This document shows, one piece after another, positions 17,378-27,611 of a DNA stretch of 64,000 bases (positions within the stretch are counted from its first letter, which is position 1; each line of letters starts with the position of its first letter). Below the pieces are notes generated by a model that worked only from the letters and a program-made list of their open reading frames with translations, made no database searches and had not been told where the DNA came from. This DNA comes from Aeromonas dhakensis (GTDB taxonomy: Bacteria; Pseudomonadota; Gammaproteobacteria; Enterobacterales; Aeromonadaceae). The stretch lies in assembly GCF_000820305.1 (NCBI RefSeq), contig NZ_CDBH01000022.1:1-64000 (forward strand). Reading direction: 5' to 3'. The translations under genes and the position numbers were made by a program.

Positions 17378-19243
17378 TCAAGCCTGCAGCCACTGCTCGA
17401 TGCTGCGCTGGATGCCGGCGCCATCGAGCCCCAGCAGAGCGTAGATCTCCTCCTGGGTACCCTGCTCCACGAAGCGATCCGGCAGGCCGAGGTTGAGCAC
17501 CGGCTTGCACTGTTTGCTGCGCATCAGCAGCTCGTTCACCGCAGAACCCGCGCCGCCCATGATGGCGTTGTCCTCAAGGGTGACGAATTGATCGTGGGTC
17601 GCGGCCAGGGAGAGCACCAGCGCCTCGTCCATCGGTTTGACGAAACGCATGTCCACCAGGGTGGCATCGAGCGCCTCGGCTGCCGCTTTGGCCTGTTGCA
17701 GCAGGGTGCCGAACGCCAGGATGGCGGTGCCCTTGCCCTGACGGACAATGCGGCCCTTGCCGAGCGCCAGCGCCTGCATCTCGCTCTCCACCTGGATGCC
17801 GGTGCCGCTGCCGCGGGGGTACCGTACCGCCGCCGGCCCGTTGCACTGGTAGCCGGTGTAGAGCATCTGACGGCATTCGTTCTCGTCGGACGGGGTCATG
17901 ATCACCATGTTGGGCACGGTGCGCAGGAAGCTGATGTCGAACGCCCCCTGATGAGTCGGGCCGTCGGCCCCTACCAGACCGGCCCGGTCGATGGCGAACA
18001 GCACCGGCAGCTCTTGCAGCGCCACGTCGTGGATCAGCTGGTCGTAGGCGCGCTGCAGGAAGCTCGAGTAGATGGCGACTACCGGCTTCTGGTCGGCGAT
18101 GGCGAGACCGGCGGCGAAGGTGACTGCGTGCTGCTCGGCGATGGCCACGTCGAAGTAGCGATCCGGATACTGCTGGCTGAACTTCACCAGGCCGGAGCCT
18201 TCGCGCATGGCCGGGGTGATGCCGACCAGCCGCTCATCCTTGGCTGCCATGTCGCACAGCCACTGGCCGAAGATGGCGGAGAAGCTCGGCTTGCCGCCGC
18301 TCGCCTTGGGCAGGGTGCACTCGTCCGGATTGAACTTGGGCACGCCGTGATAACCGATGGGGTCCTTCTCGGCAGGCTCGTAGCCCTTGCCCTTCTTGGT
18401 CTTGACGTGCAGCAGCTGCGGCCCCTTGAGATTGCGCATGTTGCGCAGGGTCTCGACCAGAGCCTCGATGTCGTGGCCGTCAATGGGACCTATGTAGTTG
18501 AAGCCGAACTCCTCGAACAGGGTGCCTGGCACCACCATTCCCTTGAGGTGCTCCTCTGCCCGCTTGGCCAGCTCCTTGACCGGCGGCAGGCCGGCCAGCA
18601 CCTTCTTGCCACCCTCGCGGATGGTGGTGTAGAGCTTGCCGGACATGATGCGGGCCAGGTGGTTGTTCAGTGCCCCGACATTTTCGGAGATGGACATCTC
18701 GTTGTCGTTGAGCACCACCAGCATGTCCTTGTGGACATCGCCGGCGTGATTGAGTGCCTCGAACGCCATGCCGGCGGTGATGGCGCCATCACCGATCACC
18801 GCCACCACCTTGCGCCCAAGCCCTTCGCTCTCGGCCGCCACGGCCATGCCGAGCGCCGCACCGATGGAGGTGCTGGAGTGACCGACGGAGAGCACGTCAT
18901 ACTCGCTCTCGCCGCGCCAGGGGAAGGGGTGCAGGCCGTCTTTCTGGCGGATGCTCTGCATCCGATCGCGGCGACCGGTCAGGATCTTGTGGGGATAAGC
19001 CTGGTGGCCCACGTCCCACACCAGCCGATCGAACGGGGTGTTGTAGACGTAGTGCAGCGCCACCGTCAGTTCGACGGTGCCGAGCCCGGAGGCAAGATGA
19101 CCACTGGAGCGACTCACCGAACGCAGCAGATATTCACGCAGTTCGTTGCACAGCACAGGCAGTCGCTCGAAGGGCAGGGATCGCAACTCGACCGGCGTAT
19201 CCGCGAGGGCCAGGTTGGGGAAATTGCTTATATCAACGCTCAT
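17378..19243 (-). CDS. dxs: 1-deoxy-D-xylulose-5-phosphate synthase
   Basis: 621 residues, the usual length. Thiamine-diphosphate-dependent condensation of pyruvate and glyceraldehyde 3-phosphate, the entry step of the MEP isoprenoid route, also feeding thiamine and pyridoxal synthesis. Visible motifs: [16 protein letters not shown] at the N-terminus, the cofactor motif [12 protein letters not shown]...NDN, and [18 protein letters not shown] in the transketolase pyrimidine domain. Downstream of ispA by 21 bp in the same unit, as in E. coli. Confidence 0.98.
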   Translation of the reverse strand: MSVDISNFPNLALADTPVELRSLPFERLPVLCNELREYLLRSVSRSSGHLASGLGTVELTVALHYVYNTPFDRLVWDVGHQAYPHKILTGRRDRMQSIRQKDGLHPFPWRGESEYDVLSVGHSSTSIGAALGMAVAAESEGLGRKVVAVIGDGAITAGMAFEALNHAGDVHKDMLVVLNDNEMSISENVGALNNHLARIMSGKLYTTIREGGKKVLAGLPPVKELAKRAEEHLKGMVVPGTLFEEFGFNYIGPIDGHDIEALVETLRNMRNLKGPQLLHVKTKKGKGYEPAEKDPIGYHGVPKFNPDECTLPKASGGKPSFSAIFGQWLCDMAAKDERLVGITPAMREGSGLVKFSQQYPDRYFDVAIAEQHAVTFAAGLAIADQKPVVAIYSSFLQRAYDQLIHDVALQELPVLFAIDRAGLVGADGPTHQGAFDISFLRTVPNMVIMTPSDENECRQMLYTGYQCNGPAAVRYPRGSGTGIQVESEMQALALGKGRIVRQGKGTAILAFGTLLQQAKAAAEALDATLVDMRFVKPMDEALVLSLAATHDQFVTLEDNAIMGGAGSAVNELLMRSKQCKPVLNLGLPDRFVEQGTQEEIYALLGLDGAGIQRSIEQWLQA

Positions 19244-19264
19244 ATTGTTACTGTTATCCAGCGT

Positions 19265-20155
19265 TTAGTGGGTTCGCTCGATGATGTAATCGGCAAACGC
19301 TTCCAGAATGTCGGTATTGTAGGGCAAAGATTGCAAGGCTGTTAAGGCTTTACCATGCAGTTCGCGAGCCAGCTCACGGGCATTGTCGAGCCCCAGCAGC
19401 GCCGGATAGGTACTCTTTTCCAGCGCCAGATCGGAACCTTGTCGCTTGCCGAGGGTGGCGGTATCGCCTGTGATGTCGAGGATGTCATCCTGCACCTGGA
19501 AGGCGAGACCGATGGCGGCGGCATAGGTTTGCAGCGCGCTCAGGATGGTTTCATCCACGTCGGCCTTGCACAGGGCGCCAAGCGCCACGGCGCACTCGAT
19601 GAGAGCCCCGGTCTTGTGGCGGTGTACCTGTTCCAGCTCGGCCAGGGTGATCTGACGTCCTTCCGCCTGCAGGTCCAGCGCCTGGCCACCGCACATGCCG
19701 AGATAACCGGAGGCGCGCGCCAGCCGGCTCAGCATCCGCACCCGGTTGGCCTGCAGCGAATCCGGCATCGGGTGATCAGCCAGAATGGCGAAGGCCAGGG
19801 TCTGCAGGGCGTCACCGGCCAAAATGGCGGTGCCTTCATCAAATGCCTTGTGCACCGTCGGTTGGCCGCGACGTAGATCGTCGTCATCCATGGCGGGCAG
19901 ATCGTCGTGCAGCAGGGAGTAGGCGTGGATGCACTCCACCGCGGCGGCGGGGCCGTCCAGCAGCTCGCGCTTTACTCCCAGCATCTCGCCGACGGCGTAG
20001 ACCAGAAAGGGGCGTACCCGTTTGCCACCCAGCAGCAGACCATAGCGCATGGCATCGCGCAGGCGGGGGGCCATGGGCGGCAAGGATTCAAGTTGTGCAG
20101 AGAGACAGTCGTCAATACGTTGCCGGTGCAGGCGGGAAAAATCGTCCAGCGTCAC
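19265..20155 (-). CDS. ispA: Farnesyl diphosphate synthase
   Basis: 296 residues. Adds isopentenyl units to give farnesyl diphosphate. The first aspartate-rich motif is LLHDDLPAMDDDD and the second is FQVQDDILD, with the GGKRVRPFLVY substrate motif between. Starts with GTG directly after the xseB stop codon, so the two are tightly coupled. Confidence 0.97.
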   Translation of the reverse strand: MTLDDFSRLHRQRIDDCLSAQLESLPPMAPRLRDAMRYGLLLGGKRVRPFLVYAVGEMLGVKRELLDGPAAAVECIHAYSLLHDDLPAMDDDDLRRGQPTVHKAFDEGTAILAGDALQTLAFAILADHPMPDSLQANRVRMLSRLARASGYLGMCGGQALDLQAEGRQITLAELEQVHRHKTGALIECAVALGALCKADVDETILSALQTYAAAIGLAFQVQDDILDITGDTATLGKRQGSDLALEKSTYPALLGLDNARELARELHGKALTALQSLPYNTDILEAFADYIIERTH

Positions 20156-20407
20156 TCACTCCTCTCCTTGCTCTGGCTGGAAGGGAACTGCGTGCTCGCT
20201 GCCATCGGCCTGAGTCAGCAGGAGCTGGATCTTCTGCTCGGCCTGCTCCAGCTTCTGCTGGCCGGCGCGCACCAGGTGAATGCCCTGTTCGAACTGCTTG
20301 AGGGCCTCTTCTAGCGGCAGGGAGCCCTGTTCCAGTTGATGAACTATGGTTTCCAGCTCTTCCAGAGTGGCATCAAAACTCAGGCGGTCGATTTTTTTAC
20401 TGGCCAT
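20156..20407 (-). CDS. xseB: Exodeoxyribonuclease VII small subunit
   Basis: 83 residues, two-helix protein (SFDATLEELETIVHQLE and LPLEEALKQFEQGI) that binds the large subunit XseA, encoded elsewhere. The second of two in-frame ATG codons is chosen: GAGG lies six bases before it but directly abuts the first. First gene of xseB-ispA-dxs, the enterobacterial order. Confidence 0.95.
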   Translation of the reverse strand: MASKKIDRLSFDATLEELETIVHQLEQGSLPLEEALKQFEQGIHLVRAGQQKLEQAEQKIQLLLTQADGSEHAVPFQPEQGEE

Positions 20408-20626
20408 GTCCATCCTCGGGGATTGAAAAAAACGGCTTATCTTAACATCGACGGCGGGCAGGGGGGAGGCAGAAAAATGCCATCGGCTTAAACTCTCGGA
20501 AAAGTGGCCGATAATAAGCCATCTTCCAAAGGGGAAAATGGTAGCGGCCCTTGCCGCTGGTGAGCCAATAGCAGAAAATTCAACAAACTACAGATACAAC
20601 AAATTTCAGCTGACAGGAGTAGGGAT

Positions 20627-21385
20627 GTGGATCTAGGTAGTCTGATTGGCATAGTGCTGGGATTTGGGGTGGTCATCTATGGCATGCTGCTGGGTGGCCC
20701 TGTGGGGATGTACATTGACGTTCCTTCAATCTGCATCACGGTGTTAGGCTCCATCTTTATCGCCATGATGAAGTTCAACATCGGCCAGTTCCTGATGGCG
20801 TTCAAGGTGGCCGGCAAGGCATTCATGTACAAGGGAGACAAGCTTGACGATCTGATCGTCAAGGCAGTCGAGCTGGCCGATGCGGCCCGCAAGGGCGGTT
20901 TTCTGGCGCTGGAAGCGGCCGAGGTGCCCAACCCCTTCATGAAAAAGGGCATCGACATGCTGGTGGACGGTCACGACGCCGACGTCATCCGTGCCGTGAT
21001 GGAAAAAGACATAGAGCTCACCGCCGAGCGTCATGTCATCGCCATCAAGGTGTTTCGGTCGTTGGGGGATCTGGGGCCGGCCATGGGGATGATCGGTACC
21101 CTGGTCGGGCTGGTGGCCATGCTGGCCAACATGAGCGATCCCAAATCTATCGGCCCGGCCATGGCGGTAGCCTTGCTCACCACTCTGTACGGCGCCATCG
21201 AGGCCAACATGCTTGCCATCCCCATCGCCGACAAGCTGGAGCTGCGCAGCGGTGAGGAGAAGCTGAGTCGCTGCCTGGTGCTGGACGCCATCATGGGTAT
21301 TCAGGATGGCCAGAATCCGCGGGTGATCCAGTCCATGTTGCAGAACTACCTCAACCAGTCGAAACGCAACAATGGCGATGAATAG
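20627..21385 (+). CDS. pomA: Flagellar stator protein PomA (sodium-driven type, GTG start)
   Basis: 252 residues, four membrane segments, with a large cytoplasmic loop between the second and third. The N-terminus MDLGSLIGIVLGF and segment PVGMYIDVPSICITVLGS are closer to Vibrio PomA than to proton MotA. With PomB it forms the ion channel that drives the polar flagellum. The start is GTG at 20627 with ACAGGAG upstream; the ATG two bases earlier is out of frame and stops after three codons (ATG TGG ATC TAG). Divergent from xseB. Confidence 0.93.
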   Translation: MDLGSLIGIVLGFGVVIYGMLLGGPVGMYIDVPSICITVLGSIFIAMMKFNIGQFLMAFKVAGKAFMYKGDKLDDLIVKAVELADAARKGGFLALEAAEVPNPFMKKGIDMLVDGHDADVIRAVMEKDIELTAERHVIAIKVFRSLGDLGPAMGMIGTLVGLVAMLANMSDPKSIGPAMAVALLTTLYGAIEANMLAIPIADKLELRSGEEKLSRCLVLDAIMGIQDGQNPRVIQSMLQNYLNQSKRNNGDE

Positions 21386-21393
21386 GGGGCTGT

Positions 21394-22290
21394 ATGTCTG
21401 ATTGCAAATGTCCGCCCCCCGGGCTGCCCGGTTACATGGGGACTTTCGCCGATCTGATGTCGCTCTTGATGTGCTTCTTCGTGCTGCTGCTCTCGTTTGC
21501 CGAGATGGATGTGCAGAAGTTCAAGCAGATTGCCGGCTCCATGGAGAAGGCGTTCGGGGTGCAGAACATCCTCGAGGTGAAGGACATCCCCAAGGGAACC
21601 TCCGTCATTGCCCAGGAGTTCAGACCGGGTCGCCCGGAACCAACGCCCATCGATACCATCATGCAGCAGACCATCGACATGACCCAGACCGAGCTGGAAT
21701 TCCAGCCCGGTGATGCCGACAAGGCTGGTGGTCATGACAAGAGCGAAGACAAGCTGGTGGGGGGCGACACCCAGCAGGAGGCGCAGAAACAGCAGCAGGA
21801 GCAGTCCAATGCGCTGGCCAAGGCGCTGGCGGATCAGATGAAGGCGCAGATCCAGGATGGGGCGATCGAGATCGAGGCGCTGGGCCAGCAGATCATCATC
21901 CGGATCCGCGAGAAAGCCGCCTTCCCGGCGGGCTCCGCCTTCCTGCAGCCCCAGTTCTGGCCTGTGGTGCGCAAAGTTGCCGCCTTGCTCAAGGATGTAC
22001 CGGGCGAGATCACCATCTCCGGTCATACCGACAACGTGGCCACCGAGGATGAGCTGTTCCAGTCCAACTGGGAACTCTCCTCCCAGCGGGCGGTGGCGGT
22101 GGCTCACCAGATGATCAAGGTGCCCGGTTTTGATGGCAGCCGGCTGGTGGTGCAGGGCATGGCGGATACTCAGCCGCTGGTGCCCAACACGACACCGGAG
22201 AACCGGCGCATGAACCGGCGGGTGGAGATCTCCATCATGCAGGGCAAACCGACGGTATCTGCTCCGATAAGCGCCCAGGAGCAGAAATAG
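21394..22290 (+). CDS. pomB: Flagellar stator protein PomB
   Basis: 298 residues. One membrane span near residues 15-38 contains the ion-coordinating aspartate in TFADLMSLLMCFF, Asp20. The C-terminal domain (about 150-285) is OmpA-like and binds peptidoglycan, with TISGHTDNV and NRRMNRRVEI. The plug-like segment follows the span (MDVQKFKQIAGSME). Eight bases after pomA, so translationally linked. Confidence 0.95.
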   Translation: MSDCKCPPPGLPGYMGTFADLMSLLMCFFVLLLSFAEMDVQKFKQIAGSMEKAFGVQNILEVKDIPKGTSVIAQEFRPGRPEPTPIDTIMQQTIDMTQTELEFQPGDADKAGGHDKSEDKLVGGDTQQEAQKQQQEQSNALAKALADQMKAQIQDGAIEIEALGQQIIIRIREKAAFPAGSAFLQPQFWPVVRKVAALLKDVPGEITISGHTDNVATEDELFQSNWELSSQRAVAVAHQMIKVPGFDGSRLVVQGMADTQPLVPNTTPENRRMNRRVEISIMQGKPTVSAPISAQEQK

Positions 22291-22386
22291 TCACAGACAA
22301 TTGTGATGCCAAAGCGCGATCTGCCTCGCAGGGACCGACATGGATTTTGTGCCGGCTTCATATTAAGATGCCTCATCCGAACCGAC

Positions 22387-22423
22387 AGCTGCGGCTCTCT
22401 CTGATAGCCGCAGCTTCTCTTTT
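22387..22423 (+). terminator. Leader terminator upstream of greA (GraL-like)
   Basis: Perfect 10-bp stem AGCTGCGGCT/AGCCGCAGCT, 9-nt loop, then TCTCTTTT, located 22 bp before the greA start. In E. coli the greA leader carries a terminator that yields the GraL small RNA; a similar design is visible here by position and structure only. It could alternatively terminate pomAB readthrough. Confidence 0.6.
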
Positions 22424-22444
22424 CAAGCAACCCAGGTTTCGACT

Positions 22445-22921
22445 ATGAATCATACTCCGATGACTGTTCGCGGCGCTGAAAAGCTGCGTGAAGAGCTCGA
22501 ATATCTCAAGACCGAGCTTCGTCCGCAGATTATCGAAGCGATTGCAGATGCCCGTGAACATGGTGATCTGAAAGAAAACGCCGAATATCATGCTGCCCGC
22601 GAGCAGCAAGGCTTCTGTGAAGGCCGTATCCAGGAAATTGAGAGCAAGCTCTCCAACGCCCAGGTGATCGACGTCACCAAGATGACCAACAATGGTCGCA
22701 TCATCTTCGGGGCGACCGTGACGCTGCTCAAGAGCGAGACGGAAGAAGAGGTGGTCTACCGCATCGTGGGTGACGACGAGGCGGACATCAAGCAGAACAT
22801 GATCTCCGTGAATTCGCCCATTGCCCGCGCCCTGATCGGCAAGGAAGTGGACGATGTCGCCATCGTCAAGACGCCGTCCGGCGACGTGGAGTACGAGATC
22901 CTGGAAGTCGCCTACCTCTGA
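22445..22921 (+). CDS. greA: Transcription elongation factor GreA
   Basis: 158 residues, the E. coli length. Rescues backtracked RNA polymerase by stimulating transcript cleavage through its coiled-coil tip. The N-terminal coiled coil contains [19 protein letters not shown] with the acidic tip residues; the C-terminal FKBP-like domain begins near residue 78. Expressed from its own leader containing a terminator hairpin. Confidence 0.98.
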   Translation: MNHTPMTVRGAEKLREELEYLKTELRPQIIEAIADAREHGDLKENAEYHAAREQQGFCEGRIQEIESKLSNAQVIDVTKMTNNGRIIFGATVTLLKSETEEEVVYRIVGDDEADIKQNMISVNSPIARALIGKEVDDVAIVKTPSGDVEYEILEVAYL

Positions 22922-22940
22922 GGTGGCGACCAGCCAGCAA

Positions 22941-22965
22941 CAGGGGAGCCCGGCTCCCCTGTTTG
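22941..22965. terminator. Terminator between greA and the PilZ-like gene
   Basis: CAGGGGAGC/GCTCCCCTG stem with a 3-nt loop followed by TTTGTATTC, lying between convergent genes. Confidence 0.7.
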
Positions 22966-22968
22966 TAT

Positions 22969-23562
22969 TCAGCGGGGCTGATAAGCCTGGGTGAAGGCGT
23001 CCTGATGGCGCTGAAACATCCATCCGCGCAGTTGTTCAAGATCCTCTCTGGCCATCTGGAAGTGCAGTGCCCAGCCCTGTATGCCGTTGCGACGGTGGAT
23101 CCGCCTGACCGGCTCTGCGCTGAGGGGCAGAGGAGGGAGACCTTCGATCAGCAGGGTGCCTGCCAGCGTGGTATCCATGGCCAGCTCGGCCGGCAAGCCT
23201 TCCACCACCAGCCCGTCCAGCGACAGGCTGTGCACCAGGTAGTCCTCTTCTCCCATCTGGAAGCGGGCCTGTTCATCCAGCCGCCAGGTGCGCGGATGGG
23301 GGTAACCCAGCTCCTTGATGACGGGGGCGGCGATGCGTGGTTCGACGAAGCCGTCATCGCCCTGAGTAAAACGCAGTGGGAAACGGAGCTGGTGTCCGGC
23401 GAAGCGGGCTTCCAGCACCAGCTGGTCGGCGCGTTGCAACAGACCAAGCAGGGGAGTGGCGAGATAACCGCTCAGGGGTTGTCCGGCGGCCGTCTCCTGA
23501 TCGTTTCCCAAGTCCCGTAGCATGGCCAGTTCATCTTCGGTGAGAATCTGATGGTGATCCAT
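22969..23562 (-). CDS. PilZ-like domain protein
   Basis: 197 residues, no signal peptide or membrane span. From about residue 90 the pattern RTWRLDE ... HSLSLDGLVVEG ... PVRRI ... GWALHFQ fits a PilZ beta-barrel, the c-di-GMP receptor fold. The two ligand motifs are imperfect: no clean RxxxR directly before the barrel (an RFPLR occurs earlier, at residues 60-64), and the usual D/NxSxxG is SLSLDG. Ligand binding is therefore uncertain. The window also encodes two GGDEF proteins, but no direct link is shown. Confidence 0.6.
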   Translation of the reverse strand: MDHHQILTEDELAMLRDLGNDQETAAGQPLSGYLATPLLGLLQRADQLVLEARFAGHQLRFPLRFTQGDDGFVEPRIAAPVIKELGYPHPRTWRLDEQARFQMGEEDYLVHSLSLDGLVVEGLPAELAMDTTLAGTLLIEGLPPLPLSAEPVRRIHRRNGIQGWALHFQMAREDLEQLRGWMFQRHQDAFTQAYQPR

Positions 23563-23643
23563 AGCGGGTTTCCACGAGTATTCATCGCAGGTTAAGGGCC
23601 TGGCGACTACTTTGGCAAGCGACTTGGGAAGAGAGAAAATGAG

Positions 23644-23667
23644 AGGAAAGAGCGATGCTCTTTCCTG
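23644..23667 (-). terminator. Hairpin after yhbY
   Basis: AGGAAAGAGC/GCTCTTTCCT stem with a 3-nt loop; on the minus strand it is followed by a T-rich stretch. Confidence 0.6.
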
Positions 23668-23964
23668 TTACTTGCGGGGCAGTTGGATTTTCGGCTCGTT
23701 GGCCTGACGGTAGATGGTCAGCACGTGGCCGATGCTCTGTACTTTCACCGCGCCGGTTTCACGGACGATGGCATCCATAACCAGCTGTTTCATCTCACGA
23801 TCTTCAGACGCAACCTTAACCTTGATCAGCTCGTGGTGGTTGAGCGCCAGATCGATCTCGGCCAGCACACCTTCGGTCAGACCGTGCTGTCCCAGCAGGA
23901 CGACCGGCTTCAGACTGTGGGCAAGGCCCTTGAGGTACTGTTTCTGTTTATTGTTGAGAATCAT
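23668..23964 (-). CDS. yhbY: Ribosome assembly RNA-binding protein YhbY
   Basis: 98 residues forming a single CRM domain: KQKQYLKGLAHSLKPVVLLGQHGLT at the N-terminus contains the GxxG-type loop, followed by LIKVKV. Family members associate with pre-50S subunits. Divergent from rlmE across about 100 bp, the same neighbourhood as in E. coli (greA, yhbY, rlmE, ftsH). Confidence 0.95.
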   Translation of the reverse strand: MILNNKQKQYLKGLAHSLKPVVLLGQHGLTEGVLAEIDLALNHHELIKVKVASEDREMKQLVMDAIVRETGAVKVQSIGHVLTIYRQANEPKIQLPRK

Positions 23965-24061
23965 GGCAATTTCTTCATAAGTCAGGGTTGAAAGGGGCGT
24001 ATTCTACCCCCACTTAGCCCTTAATACTAATAACCCTTGTGGTTTTTTAAAGTCGACAATC

Positions 24062-24691
24062 ATGACCCAGAAAAAACATTCCCCCAGTTCAACCCGCTGG
24101 TTAAAAGAGCATTTTGACGATCAATACGTCAAGAAAGCCCAGAAGTTGGGGCTGCGTTCCCGTGCCGTGTTCAAGATCGACGAGATCCAGGGCAAGGACA
24201 AACTGCTCAAGCCCGGCATGACGGTGGTGGACCTGGGGGCGGCCCCCGGTGGATGGTCCCAGTTTGCCATCGATCAGGTCGGTGACAAGGGGCGGGTGAT
24301 CGCCTGCGATATTCTGCCGATGGATTCCATCGCCGGTGTCGATTTCCTGCAGGGAGACTTTCGGGAGGAAACTGTACTGGGAGCTCTGCTTGAGCGGGTC
24401 GGTCCGGACAAGGTTGACGTCGTCATGTCCGACATGGCACCCAACATGAGCGGTACCCAGCAGGTGGATCAGGCCCGTTCCATGTATCTGGTCGAACTGG
24501 CGCTGGACATGTGCAATCAGGTCCTGCGTTCCAACGGCAGTTTCGTGGTCAAGGTATTCCAGGGGGAGGGGTTTGACATCTATCTCAATGAAATCCGTAA
24601 GCTTTTCTCTGCTGTCAAGATTCGTAAACCAGACTCGTCTCGTGCCCGTTCACGAGAAGTCTACATTGTGGCTACCGGTTTTAAACTGTAG
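24062..24691 (+). CDS. rlmE: 23S rRNA 2'-O-ribose U2552 methyltransferase
   Basis: 209 residues, E. coli length. SAM-dependent methylation of the A-loop of 23S rRNA during 50S maturation. SAM motif [13 protein letters not shown], catalytic lysine-aspartate-lysine-glutamate elements in [18 protein letters not shown] and [10 protein letters not shown]. Upstream of ftsH by 45 bp. Confidence 0.97.
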   Translation: MTQKKHSPSSTRWLKEHFDDQYVKKAQKLGLRSRAVFKIDEIQGKDKLLKPGMTVVDLGAAPGGWSQFAIDQVGDKGRVIACDILPMDSIAGVDFLQGDFREETVLGALLERVGPDKVDVVMSDMAPNMSGTQQVDQARSMYLVELALDMCNQVLRSNGSFVVKVFQGEGFDIYLNEIRKLFSAVKIRKPDSSRARSREVYIVATGFKL

Positions 24692-24736
24692 TACCCTAAC
24701 CTTCATCGTTAACTGTCAGTCTGCGAGGTTACTGAT

Positions 24737-26686
24737 TTGAGTGACATGGCGAAAAACCTAATCCTGTGGCTGGTCATCGCCGTCGTGTTGATGTCGGTGT
24801 TCAATAGCTTCAGCCCCAGCGATACCACCAGTCGCCAGCTGGACTATTCCAGCTTCGTTAAAGAAGTGACCCAAGAGCAGATCCGTGAAGTACGGATGGA
24901 TGGCAAGGTCATTAATGGCGTCAAGCGCACCGGTGAACGCTTCACCACCATCATCCCGGCGCCGGATCCCCAGCTGCTCAACGACATGCTCAATCACAAT
25001 GTCAAAGTGATGGGCGAGAAGCCGGAAGAGCCGTCTCTGATCACCTCCATCTTTATCTCCTGGTTCCCGATGCTGCTGCTGATCGGTGTCTGGGTCTTCT
25101 TCATGCGTCAGATGCAGGGCGGCGGTGGCAAAGGTGCCATGTCGTTTGGCAAGAGCAAGGCTCGCCTGATGAGCGAGGATCAGATCAAGACCACCTTCGC
25201 CGACGTAGCCGGTTGCGATGAGGCCAAGGAAGAGGTCAAGGAATTGGTCGACTATCTGCGCGACCCAAGCAAATTCCAGAAACTGGGCGGCAAGATCCCG
25301 ACCGGCGTACTGCTGGTAGGTCCTCCCGGTACCGGTAAGACCCTGCTGGCCAAGGCCATTGCGGGTGAGGCCAAGGTGCCTTTCTTCACCATTTCGGGCT
25401 CAGATTTCGTCGAGATGTTCGTGGGTGTGGGTGCCTCCCGGGTACGCGACATGTTCGAGCAGGCCAAGAAATCCTCCCCCTGCATCATCTTCATCGATGA
25501 GATTGACGCCGTCGGTCGCCAGCGTGGCGCCGGTCTGGGCGGTGGTCACGATGAACGCGAGCAGACCTTGAACCAGATGCTGGTCGAGATGGACGGCTTT
25601 GAGGGCAATGAAGGCATCATCGTCATCGCCGCTACCAACCGTCCTGACGTACTGGATCCTGCCTTGCTGCGTCCGGGCCGTTTCGACCGTCAGGTCGTGG
25701 TCGGTCTGCCGGATGTGCGTGGCCGCGAGCAGATCCTCAAGGTGCATATGCGCAAGGTGCCGCTGGCGGATGACGTCAACCCAGCGCTGATTGCCCGCGG
25801 TACCCCAGGTTTTTCCGGCGCCGATCTGGCCAACCTGGTCAACGAAGCCGCTCTGTTTTCCGCGCGTGAAAGCCGCCGCGTGGTGTCCATGGCCGAGTTC
25901 GAGAAGGCGAAGGACAAGATCATGATGGGCGCAGAGCGTCGCTCCATGGTGATGAAAGAGTCCGAGAAGGAGATGACGGCTTATCATGAAGCGGGTCACG
26001 CCATCATTGGTCGCGTGGTACCGGATCATGACCCTGTCTACAAGGTCTCCATCATTCCGCGCGGCCGTGCGCTGGGTGTGACCATGTACCTGCCGGAGCA
26101 GGATCGCTGGAGCCACTCCAAGCAGCATCTGGAGTCCATGATCTCCAGCCTGTACGGTGGCCGTCTGGCGGAAGAGCTGATCTACGGTGCCGAGAAGGTA
26201 TCGACCGGTGCATCCAACGACATCGAGCGTGCCACCGACATCGCCCGCAAGATGGTGACCCAGTGGGGTATGTCCGAGCGTCTCGGTCCCATGCTCTATG
26301 CGGAAGAAGATGGCGAGGTGTTCCTCGGTCGCAGCATGGCCAAGGCCAAGCACATGTCCGATGACACTGCCCGCATTATCGATGCCGAGGTCAAGCAGGT
26401 GATCGACCGCAACTACGACCGTGCCAAGCAGATCCTGCTGGATAACATGGACGTGCTGCACAGTATGAAAGATGCGCTGATGAAGTACGAAACCATCGAT
26501 GCCAAGCAGATCGATGATCTGATGGCTCGTCGCGAAGTGCGTGCTCCCAGCAACTGGCATGACGAGCACGGCGATACCCCGCAGGGGGGGGCGACTGTGG
26601 CACCCGAGCCCAAACCGACCGTGACCGAGGCGGAACAGGTTGCCGATGTCGATATCGACAAGGCCAATGACCTGCCTGCCAAATAA
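24737..26686 (+). CDS. ftsH: ATP-dependent zinc metalloprotease FtsH
   Basis: 649 residues if translation starts at TTG 24737 (MSDMAKN...), with GAGG eight bases upstream; the ATG nine bases later would give the E. coli-like MAKNLILW start but sits far from the ribosome site. Two membrane segments (about 7-25 and 100-120), Walker A GPPGTGKT near 196, Walker [10 protein letters not shown], and the protease zinc motif HEAGH near 417. Degrades membrane proteins and regulators such as LpxC and sigma-32. Closed by a strong terminator. Confidence 0.97.
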   Translation: MSDMAKNLILWLVIAVVLMSVFNSFSPSDTTSRQLDYSSFVKEVTQEQIREVRMDGKVINGVKRTGERFTTIIPAPDPQLLNDMLNHNVKVMGEKPEEPSLITSIFISWFPMLLLIGVWVFFMRQMQGGGGKGAMSFGKSKARLMSEDQIKTTFADVAGCDEAKEEVKELVDYLRDPSKFQKLGGKIPTGVLLVGPPGTGKTLLAKAIAGEAKVPFFTISGSDFVEMFVGVGASRVRDMFEQAKKSSPCIIFIDEIDAVGRQRGAGLGGGHDEREQTLNQMLVEMDGFEGNEGIIVIAATNRPDVLDPALLRPGRFDRQVVVGLPDVRGREQILKVHMRKVPLADDVNPALIARGTPGFSGADLANLVNEAALFSARESRRVVSMAEFEKAKDKIMMGAERRSMVMKESEKEMTAYHEAGHAIIGRVVPDHDPVYKVSIIPRGRALGVTMYLPEQDRWSHSKQHLESMISSLYGGRLAEELIYGAEKVSTGASNDIERATDIARKMVTQWGMSERLGPMLYAEEDGEVFLGRSMAKAKHMSDDTARIIDAEVKQVIDRNYDRAKQILLDNMDVLHSMKDALMKYETIDAKQIDDLMARREVRAPSNWHDEHGDTPQGGATVAPEPKPTVTEAEQVADVDIDKANDLPAK

Positions 26687-26700
26687 GTTGTGATGATATA

Positions 26701-26727
26701 AACCCCGGGCTGGCCCCGGGGTTTTTC
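26701..26727 (+). terminator. Intrinsic terminator of ftsH
   Basis: AACCCCGGG/CCCGGGGTT stem with a 5-nt loop followed by TTTCTTT. Confidence 0.9.
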
Positions 26728-26748
26728 TTTATGTCCATGGAAGTGAAG

Positions 26749-27594
26749 ATGCAGCTAATCAGCAAGGGGCTCAGCCTCTCCCTCGAACGCCCCCACGTCA
26801 TGGGGATCCTCAATGTGACACCGGACTCCTTCTCCGACGGCGGTCATTTCAACCAGCTGGAGCGTGCGATGACCCATGCGCGCCAGATGGTGGCGGAGGG
26901 GGCAACCCTCATCGACATCGGTGGCGAGTCGACCCGTCCCGGCGCTCCCGACGTGAGCGAGCAGGAGGAGCTGGACAGGGTCCTTCCCGTGGTGGAGCGC
27001 ATGGTGCGTGAGCTCGACGTGATGATCTCCCTCGACACATCCAAGGCGGCGGTCATGCGGGAGGGCTGCGCGGCGGGGGCTCATCTTATCAACGATGTAC
27101 GAGCCCTGCTCGAACCTGGTGCACTGGCTGCGGCCGCCGCTGCCGACGTCCCCGTGTGTTTGATGCACATGCAGGGGCAACCGAGAACCATGCAGGCCGA
27201 GCCCCATTACGATGACCTGCTGGGGGAGATGAGAGCCTTCTTTGATGAGCGGATCGCCGCCTGTTTGACGGCCGGCATAGCTCGTGAACAGCTGCTGCTG
27301 GACCCTGGCTACGGTTTTGGCAAGACCCTTGCGCACAACTATCAGCTGCTGGCACAGCAGGAGTCATTGCTCGATTACCAGCTGCCGCTCTTGGTCGGCA
27401 TGTCGCGAAAGTCTATGATAGGCAACTTGCTCGGTCGCCCGGTTGATGAACGGCTAGCCGGCAGCCTGGCCTGTGCCCTTGTCGGGATGCAGCGTGGTGC
27501 CCGGATCATCCGGGTGCACGATGTGCGAGCGACCATGGATGCTCTGCGCACCGGCTGGATGGTCATGACGGGACAAGATTTCATATCCAAATAA
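26749..27594 (+). CDS. folP: Dihydropteroate synthase
   Basis: 281 residues. Joins p-aminobenzoate to the pterin diphosphate in folate synthesis; the sulfonamide target. Motifs [26 protein letters not shown], and the C-terminal RVHDV. The ATG at 26749 is chosen because GGAAG precedes it and the protein then aligns with E. coli FolP; earlier in-frame ATGs lie against the ftsH terminator. glmM follows after 17 bp. Confidence 0.97.
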   Translation: MQLISKGLSLSLERPHVMGILNVTPDSFSDGGHFNQLERAMTHARQMVAEGATLIDIGGESTRPGAPDVSEQEELDRVLPVVERMVRELDVMISLDTSKAAVMREGCAAGAHLINDVRALLEPGALAAAAAADVPVCLMHMQGQPRTMQAEPHYDDLLGEMRAFFDERIAACLTAGIAREQLLLDPGYGFGKTLAHNYQLLAQQESLLDYQLPLLVGMSRKSMIGNLLGRPVDERLAGSLACALVGMQRGARIIRVHDVRATMDALRTGWMVMTGQDFISK

Positions 27595-27611
27595 AAAAAC
27601 GAGAACAGACA

